Of a stretch of DNA of 64,000 bases, positions 25,338-34,546 are shown one piece after another; the stretch's first letter is position 1, and each line of letters starts with the position of its first letter. Source of the DNA: Cyclobacteriaceae bacterium (GTDB lineage: Bacteria > Bacteroidota > Bacteroidia > Cytophagales > Cyclobacteriaceae). The notes below the pieces were generated by a model. The model was not told where the DNA came from, did no database searches, and worked only from the letters and a program-made list of their open reading frames with translations. Both the position numbers and the translations under genes were made by a program. The stretch spans positions 62,001 to 126,000 of the forward strand of contig JANQPQ010000056.1 of NCBI GenBank assembly GCA_028285445.1, read 5' to 3'.

Positions 25338-28300
25338 TTATCCTTCAAACTTATACCCCTTATAACTTACCCTAAACAGAATGCTGTAAAAAGAGGGTAT
25401 AAAGAGCAAAGTAATAATGGTTCCGAACAACAAGCCAATCATAATTGAGACAGCCATCCCCTCCCACATTTCGCCCCCACTCAAATACAATGGAACCAAA
25501 CCTAATACGGTTGTGAAAGTGGCCAGCAATATTGGCCTAAATCGTTGCAAACAAGCTACTATTACCGAATCCTGTGGTGAACGATCATAATCGCGTTGTT
25601 CAATTTCAATGCGGTCGATGAGCACAATGGCATTGTTAATTACGATACCAGCCAGCGAGATAACCCCAAGGAAAGGCATAAAGCCAAACGGTTCGCCAAA
25701 GGTCAGTAGTCCAATTACTACTCCAATCACTCCTAGTGGTATAGTTGACGTTACCATGGTCATCTTTCTAAAAGAATTAAACTGGATAATCAGCAGAAGC
25801 ACTATAATGAATCCTGAAAGCGGCAGGTATTTAATCACCGCTCCCATATTATCAGCGGTATTCTTGGCATCGCCTCCAAACTGATAGCTATAGCCAGCCG
25901 GCCAATTTGCGCCTTGCTCATCAAGCCATGGTGTAATCTCATTGGTAATAGCAGCAGCATTACCTCCCTCCCGCAGTTCGCTGGATATATTCACTGTTCG
26001 TCTCAGATCAAGCCTACGAATTTTCGAATACTGCCACTGGGGAATGATGTTAGCAACCTGTATCAAAGGTACGCTCTTACCACTCTGCCCATAAACATTC
26101 AGCGTTTCAAGCGATTCCAAAGATTGCTGTTGATTGCTGCTCCCTCTCATAATAATGGGAATAGATTTATCGTCTTCTCTAAACTCGCCCGTTTGAAAAC
26201 CATCTAATACAGTTTGCAACGAGGTAGCGATATCTTCACTATTGATACCGGCTGACTGTGCCCGGGCCTGATCTATGTTGATCACGAACTTCTTACTCTT
26301 AGGGCCCCAGTCGTCTTTTACGTTTTTAGTTCCGCCAATGGCGCTCAACCTTTGCTTAGTACTTTCTGCTATGGTCGCCAGTACATCAGGATCACTTCCT
26401 GATATTTTGATCTCGATCGGTACGCCGCCTCCGCCCGCTCCCAGAGGACCAACTTTAATATCAGCATTAGGAAAAGCATTAAAGCAAAAGGCATCAAGCT
26501 TGTTGATCATGGCATTATTAAATTCCGCACTGGAAGTATTTACCAACATATGGGCATAGCTGGAATTGGCTTCATCTGGTGCATAGCCAAGGTCATACGA
26601 CTCAGGACCTTCGCCAATGTAGGACGACCAATCTGCAATTCCGTTGACTCGTTGCTCATTGACTAAAAGTGAATCATTAATGTAATTCTCAATACCATTT
26701 ACTATCTCGGCCGTTCTTTCAATCCTGGTACCCAAAGGAAGATTAATATCTATAGTGATCATGTTTCTATCACTATCAGGAAAAAAGACAAACGGGATTT
26801 TAGTGAACCCAAACAATGAACCAAAGAACAAAATTACTATGCTTAACAATACCAGGTACTTCATCCTCAACGCTACCATTATCAGTTTTTGATAGTACCC
26901 TTTAAGCCAGTCTATTACCCTGTCTACCAGTCCCGGTTTCGACTCCCCCTTTTTCTTAACCTTTAAAAACATGTAGCAAAACAAGGTGATAACAGTGAGG
27001 GCAATAAACCACGACGAAAGCAAGGCTAATGAAATCACCACGAAGATTGGCCCAACAATGTCGCCCATTGTAGACTCTGCCAGGAAGAAGGCCAGAAATG
27101 CAGCCGAGGTTGTAAGGGTAGAAATCAGCAGTGGGGTGAATAGCTCAGAGCATGCCTCAATAGCAGCCGTTTTTGAGTCAATACCATTCTCCATTTTTAC
27201 CATGATGGTTTCAGCAACCACAATAGCATTATCTACCATCATGCCCAGGGCCATAATCAATGCAGCCAGAGTTACCTGGTTAAGGCCCATATTGATCATC
27301 CCCATCAGCATTAAGGTCATGATAGTAACGATAGGAATTAATGAGGCGATTATGCTACCAGTTCTTAATCCAAGAAAAATCAGCATTACCAGTAGAACAA
27401 TACCAATGGCCTGCATCAGGTTGTTTATAAAGTCACTGATTTTAAAATCTATATAGGTATCCAGGGATGAAAGCCGTTGTAACTCTAAGCCAATAGGCAA
27501 GCGACTATTCCAGTCGGCAAGAACCACATCAATATCTTCGCCTAGCTTTATCACATTAGCCCCAGCCTTCAGGTTAACATGCAATGAGATGGCATTCTTA
27601 CCATTCACTCTAATCAACTGGCTTGGTGGATCGATATAGCCCTTTTCTACCCGGGTGAAGTCTTCAAGGTAGATCAATTGACTACCGTCACCCACTGGAA
27701 TTAATGTGCGCTTTAGGTCTTCAATTGAGTTAAAATTGCCGGTAGGCTCCAGGATAATGCGCTCATCTTCAAGATTAATTTGCCCCCCAGAACTGAGTAT
27801 GTTCAAGGACCCGATAATTCCTTGCAGTCTTCCCGAGGTAAGCCCGTATTCTTTCAGTACAGCATTGTCGAATTCCACGAAGACTCTTTCTTCCTGCTCC
27901 CCTCCCAATTCAACTTTGGCGGCATCAGGTAACTTTATAAGTTCGTCTTTGAGGTCGTCTGCGTATGTCTTCATTTCCGCATAAGAGAAGCCATCGCTAA
28001 ACAATCCTACCACTATACCATAAACATCACCAACTCCATCATCATTTAATTTTGGCGACACACCCTGTGGTAATCCCTGCAGTCCGTTGAGTTTTCTTCG
28101 AAGGCGGTCCCAAACTGATTGCAGTTTCTCAGGGCCAACTTCATCCTTCAGTGTAACCGATACTATCGATAGCCCGGTTCGCGAAGTACTGGCTACTTCC
28201 TTCAGCTCCGGGAGTTCCTGGGCCACTTTTTCTATTTTGTCGCTAACCAATTGTTCAACCCTTTCTGGGCTGGCGCCTGGAAAAGAAGACACTACTGTTG

Positions 28301-28433
28301 CCACCCTTACTGTATATGGAGGCATACTGTCTCTTGATAAAGAACCATAAAGTACCAGACCCATAATGATAATGGTGCCCAATACCATAAAGGTTATCCT
28401 GTTCTTTTCTATTGCAAACTGAGTAAGATTCAT
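25338..28433 (-). CDS. RND efflux permease (AcrB/HAE1-type)
   Basis: A 1031-residue inner-membrane RND pump with the standard two-fold repeat: helix 1 at residues ~13-30, a large periplasmic loop, helices 2-6 at ~335-480, a cytoplasmic linker, helix 7 at ~530-550, a second loop and helices 8-12 near the end. The proton-relay helix 4 reads ALGMMVDNAIVVAET, keeping the first Asp while the second is Asn, a common variant. The helix 10 block GIVINNAIVLIDRIE is present. It is the last gene of an operon with an adaptor and an outer-membrane component. Substrates are unknown; hydrophobic compounds are the usual cargo. Confidence 0.92.
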   Translation of the reverse strand: MNLTQFAIEKNRITFMVLGTIIIMGLVLYGSLSRDSMPPYTVRVATVVSSFPGASPERVEQLVSDKIEKVAQELPELKEVASTSRTGLSIVSVTLKDEVGPEKLQSVWDRLRRKLNGLQGLPQGVSPKLNDDGVGDVYGIVVGLFSDGFSYAEMKTYADDLKDELIKLPDAAKVELGGEQEERVFVEFDNAVLKEYGLTSGRLQGIIGSLNILSSGGQINLEDERIILEPTGNFNSIEDLKRTLIPVGDGSQLIYLEDFTRVEKGYIDPPSQLIRVNGKNAISLHVNLKAGANVIKLGEDIDVVLADWNSRLPIGLELQRLSSLDTYIDFKISDFINNLMQAIGIVLLVMLIFLGLRTGSIIASLIPIVTIMTLMLMGMINMGLNQVTLAALIMALGMMVDNAIVVAETIMVKMENGIDSKTAAIEACSELFTPLLISTLTTSAAFLAFFLAESTMGDIVGPIFVVISLALLSSWFIALTVITLFCYMFLKVKKKGESKPGLVDRVIDWLKGYYQKLIMVALRMKYLVLLSIVILFFGSLFGFTKIPFVFFPDSDRNMITIDINLPLGTRIERTAEIVNGIENYINDSLLVNEQRVNGIADWSSYIGEGPESYDLGYAPDEANSSYAHMLVNTSSAEFNNAMINKLDAFCFNAFPNADIKVGPLGAGGGGVPIEIKISGSDPDVLATIAESTKQRLSAIGGTKNVKDDWGPKSKKFVINIDQARAQSAGINSEDIATSLQTVLDGFQTGEFREDDKSIPIIMRGSSNQQQSLESLETLNVYGQSGKSVPLIQVANIIPQWQYSKIRRLDLRRTVNISSELREGGNAAAITNEITPWLDEQGANWPAGYSYQFGGDAKNTADNMGAVIKYLPLSGFIIVLLLIIQFNSFRKMTMVTSTIPLGVIGVVIGLLTFGEPFGFMPFLGVISLAGIVINNAIVLIDRIEIEQRDYDRSPQDSVIVACLQRFRPILLATFTTVLGLVPLYLSGGEMWEGMAVSIMIGLLFGTIITLLFIPSFYSILFRVSYKGYKFEG

Positions 28434-28459
28434 AAGGCTGGTTTTAGGCAGTTTTAGGT

Positions 28460-29554
28460 CTAGTTTTGCAATTTCACTTCCTGTCCGTCAAGCAAAGTTT
28501 GCAGACCGGCAACGGCTATCTTTTGTCCTGCTTGCAGTCCGCTCAGCACCTGAAATCCCTCCGAATTCAATTCCCCAATAGTGATGTGTTGCTTCTTTAC
28601 CGTAGCGGTGGCTCCTTCATCAACAACAAAAACAAATCGCCCATCGCTGTCTTCACCAACCGCCTTGGCCGGTACAATTAGATGTGTTCCAGTGCCTTGG
28701 CTAAAGTCGAATGTGACATTGGCAGCCATACCCGATCGTACTTCTTCGGTAGGGTTTAGTAAGGTGATGGTTACCGGGTAGGTAGTAGTGTTTGCATCAA
28801 TTGCTGGCGAAATCTCCGTCACCTCGCCTTCAAATACACTACCTTGTATTGCGGGGAAATCAACATCTGATTTCATGTTCATTCTAACACTGTTAATTAA
28901 GCTCTCCGGCAAACCCAGCCTAATAGTCATTTTGTCTCCAGCATTAAGCACCGCCACCGTCTGGCCAGGGTTAACATTCTCGTCTATTTCAGCTTGTACA
29001 CTTGCGATTACACCATCTTCTGGTGCGTAGATATAGCCATAGTTAATTTGGTCTTGCTGAATTTGAACACTACGTTGCTCTGACTCAAAACTACTAACGG
29101 CCGTTTGATGACCATTCTTAGCATTCTCAAAGTCGCTTAGAGAGGCACTGCCCTTTTCATATAATGATCTGATTCTATCATAGCTAAGCTTTGCAGTTTT
29201 CATTTGAGATTCGGCACTGCGCAACCTGGCCAGAGTTTGTTCATATGCAAGCCGGGCGGAAACATTATCAAGCTCAGCCAGTAGCTCCCCCTTGCGTACA
29301 GTCTGTCCCAGACTAATATCAAATCGGGTAATAATCCCGGTATTTCTAAAACTTAAGTTTATTACTTTGTCGGTTTGGGCCGTGCCACTAAAAGTTCGTT
29401 GGCGCAGGTTTCCCTCATAGCCCACTTCCTGATAAACCACTGGCCTCAAGGTTTTTTCCTGTACAGCTTCTTCCCCGCCGCAGCTAGCAGCTAACATCGT
29501 AATTGAAGCGTAAAGAGGTATTATTATAATTCTAGTGATATTCATAGTCTTCAT
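28460..29554 (-). CDS. RND periplasmic adaptor (membrane-fusion) lipoprotein
   Basis: A 364-residue HlyD/MFP-type adaptor that links the inner-membrane pump to the outer-membrane channel. The signal peptide ends in the lipobox AASC (Cys~25). The split lipoyl domain shows the blocks NTGIITRFDISLGQTVRKGELLAELDN and YIYAPEDGVIASVQAEIDENVNPGQTV. Between them is a helical hairpin (~residues 85-160), followed by beta-barrel and membrane-proximal parts. It starts at 29554 (MKTMNITRI), with a second in-frame ATG three codons later. It is 17 bases from the TolC-fusion gene and 26 from the pump gene. Confidence 0.92.
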   Translation of the reverse strand: MKTMNITRIIIIPLYASITMLAASCGGEEAVQEKTLRPVVYQEVGYEGNLRQRTFSGTAQTDKVINLSFRNTGIITRFDISLGQTVRKGELLAELDNVSARLAYEQTLARLRSAESQMKTAKLSYDRIRSLYEKGSASLSDFENAKNGHQTAVSSFESEQRSVQIQQDQINYGYIYAPEDGVIASVQAEIDENVNPGQTVAVLNAGDKMTIRLGLPESLINSVRMNMKSDVDFPAIQGSVFEGEVTEISPAIDANTTTYPVTITLLNPTEEVRSGMAANVTFDFSQGTGTHLIVPAKAVGEDSDGRFVFVVDEGATATVKKQHITIGELNSEGFQVLSGLQAGQKIAVAGLQTLLDGQEVKLQN

Positions 29555-29571
29555 TTTCTTGATTCGTTAGG

Positions 29572-31926
29572 CTAGTTTCTTGAAGATAGATATGTGAAAA
29601 ATCGTTGACGGAATTCATTGTTTTCCTCATTGGTATGCAGAAGAAAGAAGTATCCTATCTGCCTCTCCAATTGAATGGCGCTTAACAGGAAGTTATAGGC
29701 CGCGTTAGCATTGGCAAGTTGAGCCTGAAAGTAATTGTTCTGCGCATCTATCAGTTGCACTCGATTGGAAGCCCCGCTGGCATAGGCTTCTTGCGTAAGC
29801 TCCAGACTTTCCTGCGCGGTAGATTCAGACACCTTTGCCAATTCAATGTTACTAATCTGATTGATAAGGTTAAGTAGAGACGCCTGTACGCCTTGCTTAA
29901 TTTGTAACTCCACGTTATCCTGGGTTAGTCTAATCTGTTGTTGCTGTATAAGCGCCGTTTGCCGGTTAATGTTTTGTTTATTTTGTTGAAAGATTGGCAG
30001 CGACAGGTTTAGACCAACATTGTAATTCGATTGAGGCACCGCTGGAAACCCCATGGGTACATCTGTGCCCTCACCGCTCCTACTGAAGTTACGATTGTAT
30101 TGCCCCTGCAATGCAACAGTGGGCATGTATCGGCCTGTTGCTGCCAGCTTTAGGTTGTGCCTTGTAACATTGAGATTGTGCTCCAATGATTTAAGCTCGG
30201 GAGCATTCTTCATGGCCTCATCAACCAGGAAACTAATAAATGGCACCAGTAACTCAGGGTTATCCACTATATCCCTCAGTTGTTCATACTTATATTCCCG
30301 ATAAATACCCTCACCCATATCCACATCCTCAACATCTATTTCTCTCTCAATTGGTTCATTCAAAAGTTGATTTAATGCAAAGTAAGCCTGTTCAAGCGAA
30401 TTGACGGCCTCCACCAGTTGCTGTGTATTCTGGGCCATTTGGCTCCTAAATCTCAACACATCGGCTTTCCCCGCCTCACCTGATTCATAATTCTGCAGTG
30501 CTATCTCCAGGTTGCGCTTTGTAACATCTAAGTTGCTGGAGCTAATTTGTAAGTTGGCCTTAAGAAGTAAGGCGTTGAAATAGGCATTGGAAGCTTCAAA
30601 TACCAGATCGAGCTTATCAGCATTGTAATTCTCTTGTTGCGCCTCTTGTAAGTCTCTTTGGATATTAATCCCGGCAGAAACTGCCGGAGAAAATATGGTT
30701 TGCGTTAGAGTGATGTTGCCATCCGTCGAAAGCTCGGGGTTTTGACCATTGGAAATCCTGGCAACCTCGGGGTCAAGATAAGTACCGGTCGCCGAGGCCG
30801 TAATGTCAGGAAGGTAATTGCTCTTTGCTGTCTTCAAGTCCTGCCCCACTAACTCTACATCTTTGGCACTGGCGCCTAAGGCAAGATTGTTGGCTATAGC
30901 ATCATTAATCACATCCAGCAGATTATACTTTTTGTCTGCATTGATATTCTCAAAATTGCCAACAAAGTTGGTGGTTGCTATTAAGCTGTAGCGTATAGGC
31001 ACATTAAGAATGTCGGCAGTGTTGAAATTGATGGTGAGCTGATTTGCATTTTCGATATACAGCGGTAAGTCTGCCGGGTTGGTGCCATTTACTATTGCCT
31101 CAACACTAAGAGCAATTCTCCTTATTATCTGCGAGACGTTGGTGTTAGTTTGATTTGTAGCCATTAACCCCAATTCCACATCCCTTACACTAGTAGATGT
31201 AAATGAGGGTATGTGCTCATCAATAAGTGCATCAGCTAGTTCCTTTACCTGCTCATCTGAAAGAAGAAAACCTCCACCGAGGTAAAGGGCATCTATGTCA
31301 TCCAATTGCTCAATTATCTCAGAGATATTATCAAAAGGTATAAGCACATAACTTCTCTCTGCACCTTCAAAAATCTCATCCAGCACCTCGGTTACGGGCA
31401 AGGTTTCACTTAAGTCTTTGTTAACCGCAACCCCCACATTTTTGTATGGATAGATGTCAGCAAAGGCCTGAAGATCGTCGGTAAACGACAGGGAAGTGAT
31501 AAGGTAAGCCAGGTTGTTTATTCCAGATGAAGTCTTTGTATTGTCCAGGGTGGCAAACTCTTTTGGTGCCGTTCCAAACAATACCGTCGGCTTCCGATGC
31601 TCTTGCACCTTCGAAATCACCACGTTATTAATGGGTCCAAATGCAATAATAATTTCGGCTGGCCCGTTCATCAAGGTTTGATAGTTCCTTTCAGCAACGT
31701 CAATATTATGATCATTAGCCAATACTCTTTCCGGAGCAAAAGACACCTCCGCGTCTTCGCCAATTACAGATCTTATTTCTTGCTGAAGAATGGACACCAA
31801 TGGATCCAGCTCGGGACTCTTCTCGTCCAGCAAAATTCCGATCTCTATTACTCGTTTCGATTGAGTAAGGCCCTCATTAGTAATTAATACCAGGGCCATA
31901 AACAATAGGGATATTGTCTTTCTCAT
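29572..31926 (-). CDS. Substrate-binding-protein domain fused to TolC-type outer-membrane channel
   Basis: A 784-residue exported protein (signal peptide residues 1-21, ending LTQS). Residues ~25-320 resemble the ABC_sub_bind fold of periplasmic binding proteins: VIEIGILLDEKSPELDPLV, an AFGPINNVV segment, DIDALYLGGGFLLSDEQVKELADAL, IPSFTSTSVRDVELGLMATN and LTINFNTADILNVPIRYSLI. Residues ~340-784 are a TolC/OEP channel with two repeats (LGASAKDVELVGQDLKTAKSNYLPDI; GVQASLLNLINQISNIELAKVS; GASNRVQLIDAQNNYFQAQLA). It heads the RND operon. TolC homologues are usually 420-500 residues, so the extra ~320 N-terminal residues are a true fusion in one frame. The binding domain would face the periplasm and might sense or collect cargo. 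Confidence 0.85.
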   Translation of the reverse strand: MRKTISLLFMALVLITNEGLTQSKRVIEIGILLDEKSPELDPLVSILQQEIRSVIGEDAEVSFAPERVLANDHNIDVAERNYQTLMNGPAEIIIAFGPINNVVISKVQEHRKPTVLFGTAPKEFATLDNTKTSSGINNLAYLITSLSFTDDLQAFADIYPYKNVGVAVNKDLSETLPVTEVLDEIFEGAERSYVLIPFDNISEIIEQLDDIDALYLGGGFLLSDEQVKELADALIDEHIPSFTSTSVRDVELGLMATNQTNTNVSQIIRRIALSVEAIVNGTNPADLPLYIENANQLTINFNTADILNVPIRYSLIATTNFVGNFENINADKKYNLLDVINDAIANNLALGASAKDVELVGQDLKTAKSNYLPDITASATGTYLDPEVARISNGQNPELSTDGNITLTQTIFSPAVSAGINIQRDLQEAQQENYNADKLDLVFEASNAYFNALLLKANLQISSSNLDVTKRNLEIALQNYESGEAGKADVLRFRSQMAQNTQQLVEAVNSLEQAYFALNQLLNEPIEREIDVEDVDMGEGIYREYKYEQLRDIVDNPELLVPFISFLVDEAMKNAPELKSLEHNLNVTRHNLKLAATGRYMPTVALQGQYNRNFSRSGEGTDVPMGFPAVPQSNYNVGLNLSLPIFQQNKQNINRQTALIQQQQIRLTQDNVELQIKQGVQASLLNLINQISNIELAKVSESTAQESLELTQEAYASGASNRVQLIDAQNNYFQAQLANANAAYNFLLSAIQLERQIGYFFLLHTNEENNEFRQRFFTYLSSRN

Positions 31927-32081
31927 AAGCAGGTAATTCTAGCGCTCAGTTGCTGGTAAATTAGTGATAAATAAGTAGTAATGCATCACCGGAATTTTAT
32001 TGTAACAACTGGTATTCAATCGTAACAATTATATCCAGAAATTGTCGCTAACATTCACATCCTACTTGCGTTTGTAGGGTT

Positions 32082-32996
32082 ATGAGGCTCATTTCATTCG
32101 TTATCCTTTTCCTTCTTTCAGGAGCCGCCTGTCAGGCACAAGGAGTTGACTCACGCAGAGTAGCCAAACGACTGGCAGTTCAAATTCACGACAACTATGT
32201 CTTTGCAGATAAGGCCAGGCAGATGTCTAACCTAGTAACATCCAATGCTGAGGGTGGAGTTTATGATAACTTAAGTGGCAAAGGGCTCGCTGAAAAGCTT
32301 CATGATGATTTGCGGTCAGTAGTTGACGACAAGCACCTAAGGGTACGCCATGGCCCACGGACGAGGTCAGGATTACGACGGCAAATACCTGATTACCCCA
32401 ATAATATCGGACCAGCCAAAATTCTCGATGGTGATATTGGATACTTTGAGATCACTGGGTTTAATCAACCAAACGGCTCCTTACGTACTGCGTTTGCTGA
32501 AATATTTGAAGAATTGAAAGAGACCAAGGCCATTGTTATCGACATCAGAAACAACGGCGGCGGGTCTCCGGCAGGTGTACAGTTGCTGTGTAGCTACTTC
32601 TTTCCATCTCAACCCGAGGTGCACCTCAACAGTCTTTATTTTCGCAATAGAGATTCAAAATCAGATTTCTATACATTGGATAAGGTAAAAGGCCCACGGC
32701 TACCAGATGTACCATTATACCTGCTCACCAGTGACTACACCTTCTCCGGAGCAGAAGAATTTGCTTACAATCTCAAAAATTTAAAGCGGGCTACTATCAT
32801 CGGAGAAGTAACAGGCGGCGGCGCTCATCCCGTTGATGTTTTTAATTTACCTCAAGGGATAACTGCAATAATTCCCGTGGGCAGGGCCATCAATCCTATC
32901 ACTGAAAAAAACTGGGAAGCAGTTGGTGTAATACCACATATCGAAGTGAATGAAGAGCAGGCTCTTGACAAAGCTAAGCAGCTGATTAACAAGTGA
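32082..32996 (+). CDS. S41-family peptidase, secreted
   Basis: A 304-residue exported protease-like protein of the S41/interphotoreceptor-retinoid-binding-protein group. The signal peptide ends in CQAQ. The block GDIGYFEITGFNQPNGSLRTAFAEIFEELKETKAIVIDIRNNGGGSPAGVQLL and the catalytic Ser context LLTSDYTFSGAEEFAYNLK are diagnostic, followed by IIGEVTGGGAHPVD. No PDZ domain is seen, which is usual for this subgroup. It is transcribed divergently from the RND operon with a 155-base shared control region. It is convergent with the Fpg-like gene, with 5 bases between the stops. Confidence 0.87.
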   Translation: MRLISFVILFLLSGAACQAQGVDSRRVAKRLAVQIHDNYVFADKARQMSNLVTSNAEGGVYDNLSGKGLAEKLHDDLRSVVDDKHLRVRHGPRTRSGLRRQIPDYPNNIGPAKILDGDIGYFEITGFNQPNGSLRTAFAEIFEELKETKAIVIDIRNNGGGSPAGVQLLCSYFFPSQPEVHLNSLYFRNRDSKSDFYTLDKVKGPRLPDVPLYLLTSDYTFSGAEEFAYNLKNLKRATIIGEVTGGGAHPVDVFNLPQGITAIIPVGRAINPITEKNWEAVGVIPHIEVNEEQALDKAKQLINK

Positions 32997-33001
32997 GGGT
33001 T

Positions 33002-33790
33002 TTAGTTTCTGGGCTGCTGCCACTTAGGTGAAAAATAGGTTCCCCTACCTCCTATTTCAATTCTCACTATGGTATCTCCGGTATGTACGCACTTGGCTCC
33101 TTCCTCGCGTCGAGGCACCAGGAAGTCATTCGGAAAATCGTCAAAATTGGCCTCGTACTTAATTGCAGTGCTTAGAATGTGACGCATCTTCTCGTAGATG
33201 TTTCTAAAATCATCATCTACTAAGGATGATGTCTTTGTTTCTGGATGAATCTGCGACTGGTAAAGAATCTCATCGGCAACCCAATTGCCAATTCCAGAAG
33301 TAATCTGCTGATCTAGCAAGACTGATTTTATGTAGGTCTTCTTCTTACTTATGTTGTTATGAAAATCCTCATAACTAATCTCAAGTGCATCATCACCAAG
33401 TTTAGAAGCTGCTTTATATTCATCAACAGAATCGGCTAAAGAAAGCCAACCGAACATGCGCATACTAACATAAGCCAACTTAAAACCGGAGTCAAAATGA
33501 AATACTACCCGTGAGTACTTTGGTCTATCCTCTTCGTCTTTAAAATAGGCAACTTTACCTGTTAAGCCGAAATGCATAGACACTACTTTTCCATTAGAAG
33601 CAACCAGGAAAAGCACTTTGCCTATTCTCCGGCTATGATCAAATCTCTCGCCAACTAAAGATTCTGCAAATAGCTCCGGGCCACCCTTAGTTATCTTAGG
33701 TTTTTCAACTTCTACTTCCGTTATTTTCTGATTAAGTATGGTACCATCTAGGTACTTCTTATAGTTTTCTACTTCGGGCAGTTCTGGCAT
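33002..33790 (-). CDS. Fpg/Nei-family DNA glycosylase lacking the zinc-finger cysteines
   Basis: A 262-residue base-excision-repair glycosylase/AP lyase. The N-terminus MPELPEVE supplies Pro2 (nucleophile after Met removal) and Glu3. Lys58 in RRIGKVLF is the conserved phosphate-binding lysine. The helix-two-turn-helix reads LLDQQITSGIGNWVADEILYQSQIHP. The C-terminal finger keeps the hairpin Arg (R249 in GGRGTYFSP), but of the four zinc cysteines only C234 remains; the other positions are T237, S254 and W257. It therefore looks like a zincless finger, as in NEIL1-like and some plant/bacterial enzymes. Substrate preference (8-oxoG versus oxidised pyrimidines) cannot be told. Confidence 0.88.
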   Translation of the reverse strand: MPELPEVENYKKYLDGTILNQKITEVEVEKPKITKGGPELFAESLVGERFDHSRRIGKVLFLVASNGKVVSMHFGLTGKVAYFKDEEDRPKYSRVVFHFDSGFKLAYVSMRMFGWLSLADSVDEYKAASKLGDDALEISYEDFHNNISKKKTYIKSVLLDQQITSGIGNWVADEILYQSQIHPETKTSSLVDDDFRNIYEKMRHILSTAIKYEANFDDFPNDFLVPRREEGAKCVHTGDTIVRIEIGGRGTYFSPKWQQPRN

Positions 33791-33825
33791 GGGGCAAATT
33801 TAAAATTGAAAATTCTAAATTAAAA

Positions 33826-34422
33826 TTACCCAGCATTGTACCTCTTCACAATTTCCTGGAGATTCTCGTAGCGAAGTTTACGTGACCTTATTTGCAGCAT
33901 CAGGTCTTTATCATCTGAGAAGAATTCGGAAGTAGTTTTGATAAAGAGTTGAGATGCTGGCTTTACACCTTTGATATGGTCATCCCGAGTTTTGAGAATA
34001 TAAAGCGGCCCCCCATTCCTTGAAAAAGATTTAGCATCGTCAAAGTCGTTTGATGCGTTCAATATCTCACTTATTTCAACGGAAAGTAAAGTGATGTTTC
34101 CTGATTCTATTACCCTCGCTTCTATGTTAGTTAGATAGAGATCACTATCGTCGAAAGGGTAAAAACCCTTCAAGATTTGATAAGCTGCATTCTCAACTTT
34201 ATATCCCCTTAGCGAATATGAGTAGAACACTTCCGGTTCTTTGTCTTTCTTGTCTTCAAAGACCGATATCTTTTTACCCCGGTCACGAAAACCAACTTCA
34301 ATTCGCAAAAGGCCCTCCACTCTTTTACCATTCTCGGTAAGCACGAATCCTTTTTGAGCTAACGAAGGAAATGCGATAAACCAAACTAGGATTAAAAAGA
34401 AAGTTTTCATGGCTGATTTCAT
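33826..34422 (-). CDS. Hypothetical secreted protein
   Basis: An unrecognised 198-residue exported protein. The signal peptide is MKSAMKTFFLILVWFIAFPSLAQ, and translation could also begin at the internal ATG (MKTFFLI). The mature part begins with KGFVLTENGKRVEGLLRIEVGFRDRGKKISVFED, a pattern I have seen in Bacteroidota secreted proteins of unknown role, and ends in a helical basic tail. No enzyme motif is seen. It lies 35 bases upstream of the Fpg-like gene on the same strand and might be co-transcribed. It is divergent from dinB. Confidence 0.6.
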   Translation of the reverse strand: MKSAMKTFFLILVWFIAFPSLAQKGFVLTENGKRVEGLLRIEVGFRDRGKKISVFEDKKDKEPEVFYSYSLRGYKVENAAYQILKGFYPFDDSDLYLTNIEARVIESGNITLLSVEISEILNASNDFDDAKSFSRNGGPLYILKTRDDHIKGVKPASQLFIKTTSEFFSDDKDLMLQIRSRKLRYENLQEIVKRYNAG

Positions 34423-34517
34423 GCTAACGCCTTAGTGCTAAATTAAGTCTCTAAGATCATAAAAAGTTTCAATTCTCATTGCTGCATCTTGATTAATCGA
34501 ATCTAATTATATTAGTA

Positions 34518-34538
34518 AATACTAAATTATTTAGTATT
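34518..34538 (+). promoter_or_regulatory. Palindrome in front of dinB, SOS-like operator candidate
   Basis: Perfect 9-bp arms AATACTAAA and TTTAGTATT surround TTA. The palindrome ends 8 bases before the dinB start codon. Immediately upstream, TTAGTA-AA-TACTAA (34512-34525) forms a second, overlapping palindrome with the same half-site TTAGTA. The position fits repressor occlusion of the dinB promoter or start. Confidence 0.55.
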
Positions 34539-34546
34539 TTAGTTTA

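Noticed and set aside
24956..25348. Minus-strand 130-codon frame overlapping the toxin C-terminus, considered as an immunity gene
   Set aside because: It is fully antisense to the conserved end of the toxin-like gene, has no recognisable domain or start context, and overlaps the pump gene; it behaves like a frame shadow.
26986..27456. Plus-strand 156-codon frame inside the RND pump
   Set aside because: Antisense to conserved pump helices; its Ile/Thr/Met-rich composition is what the reverse complement of membrane-helix codons gives.
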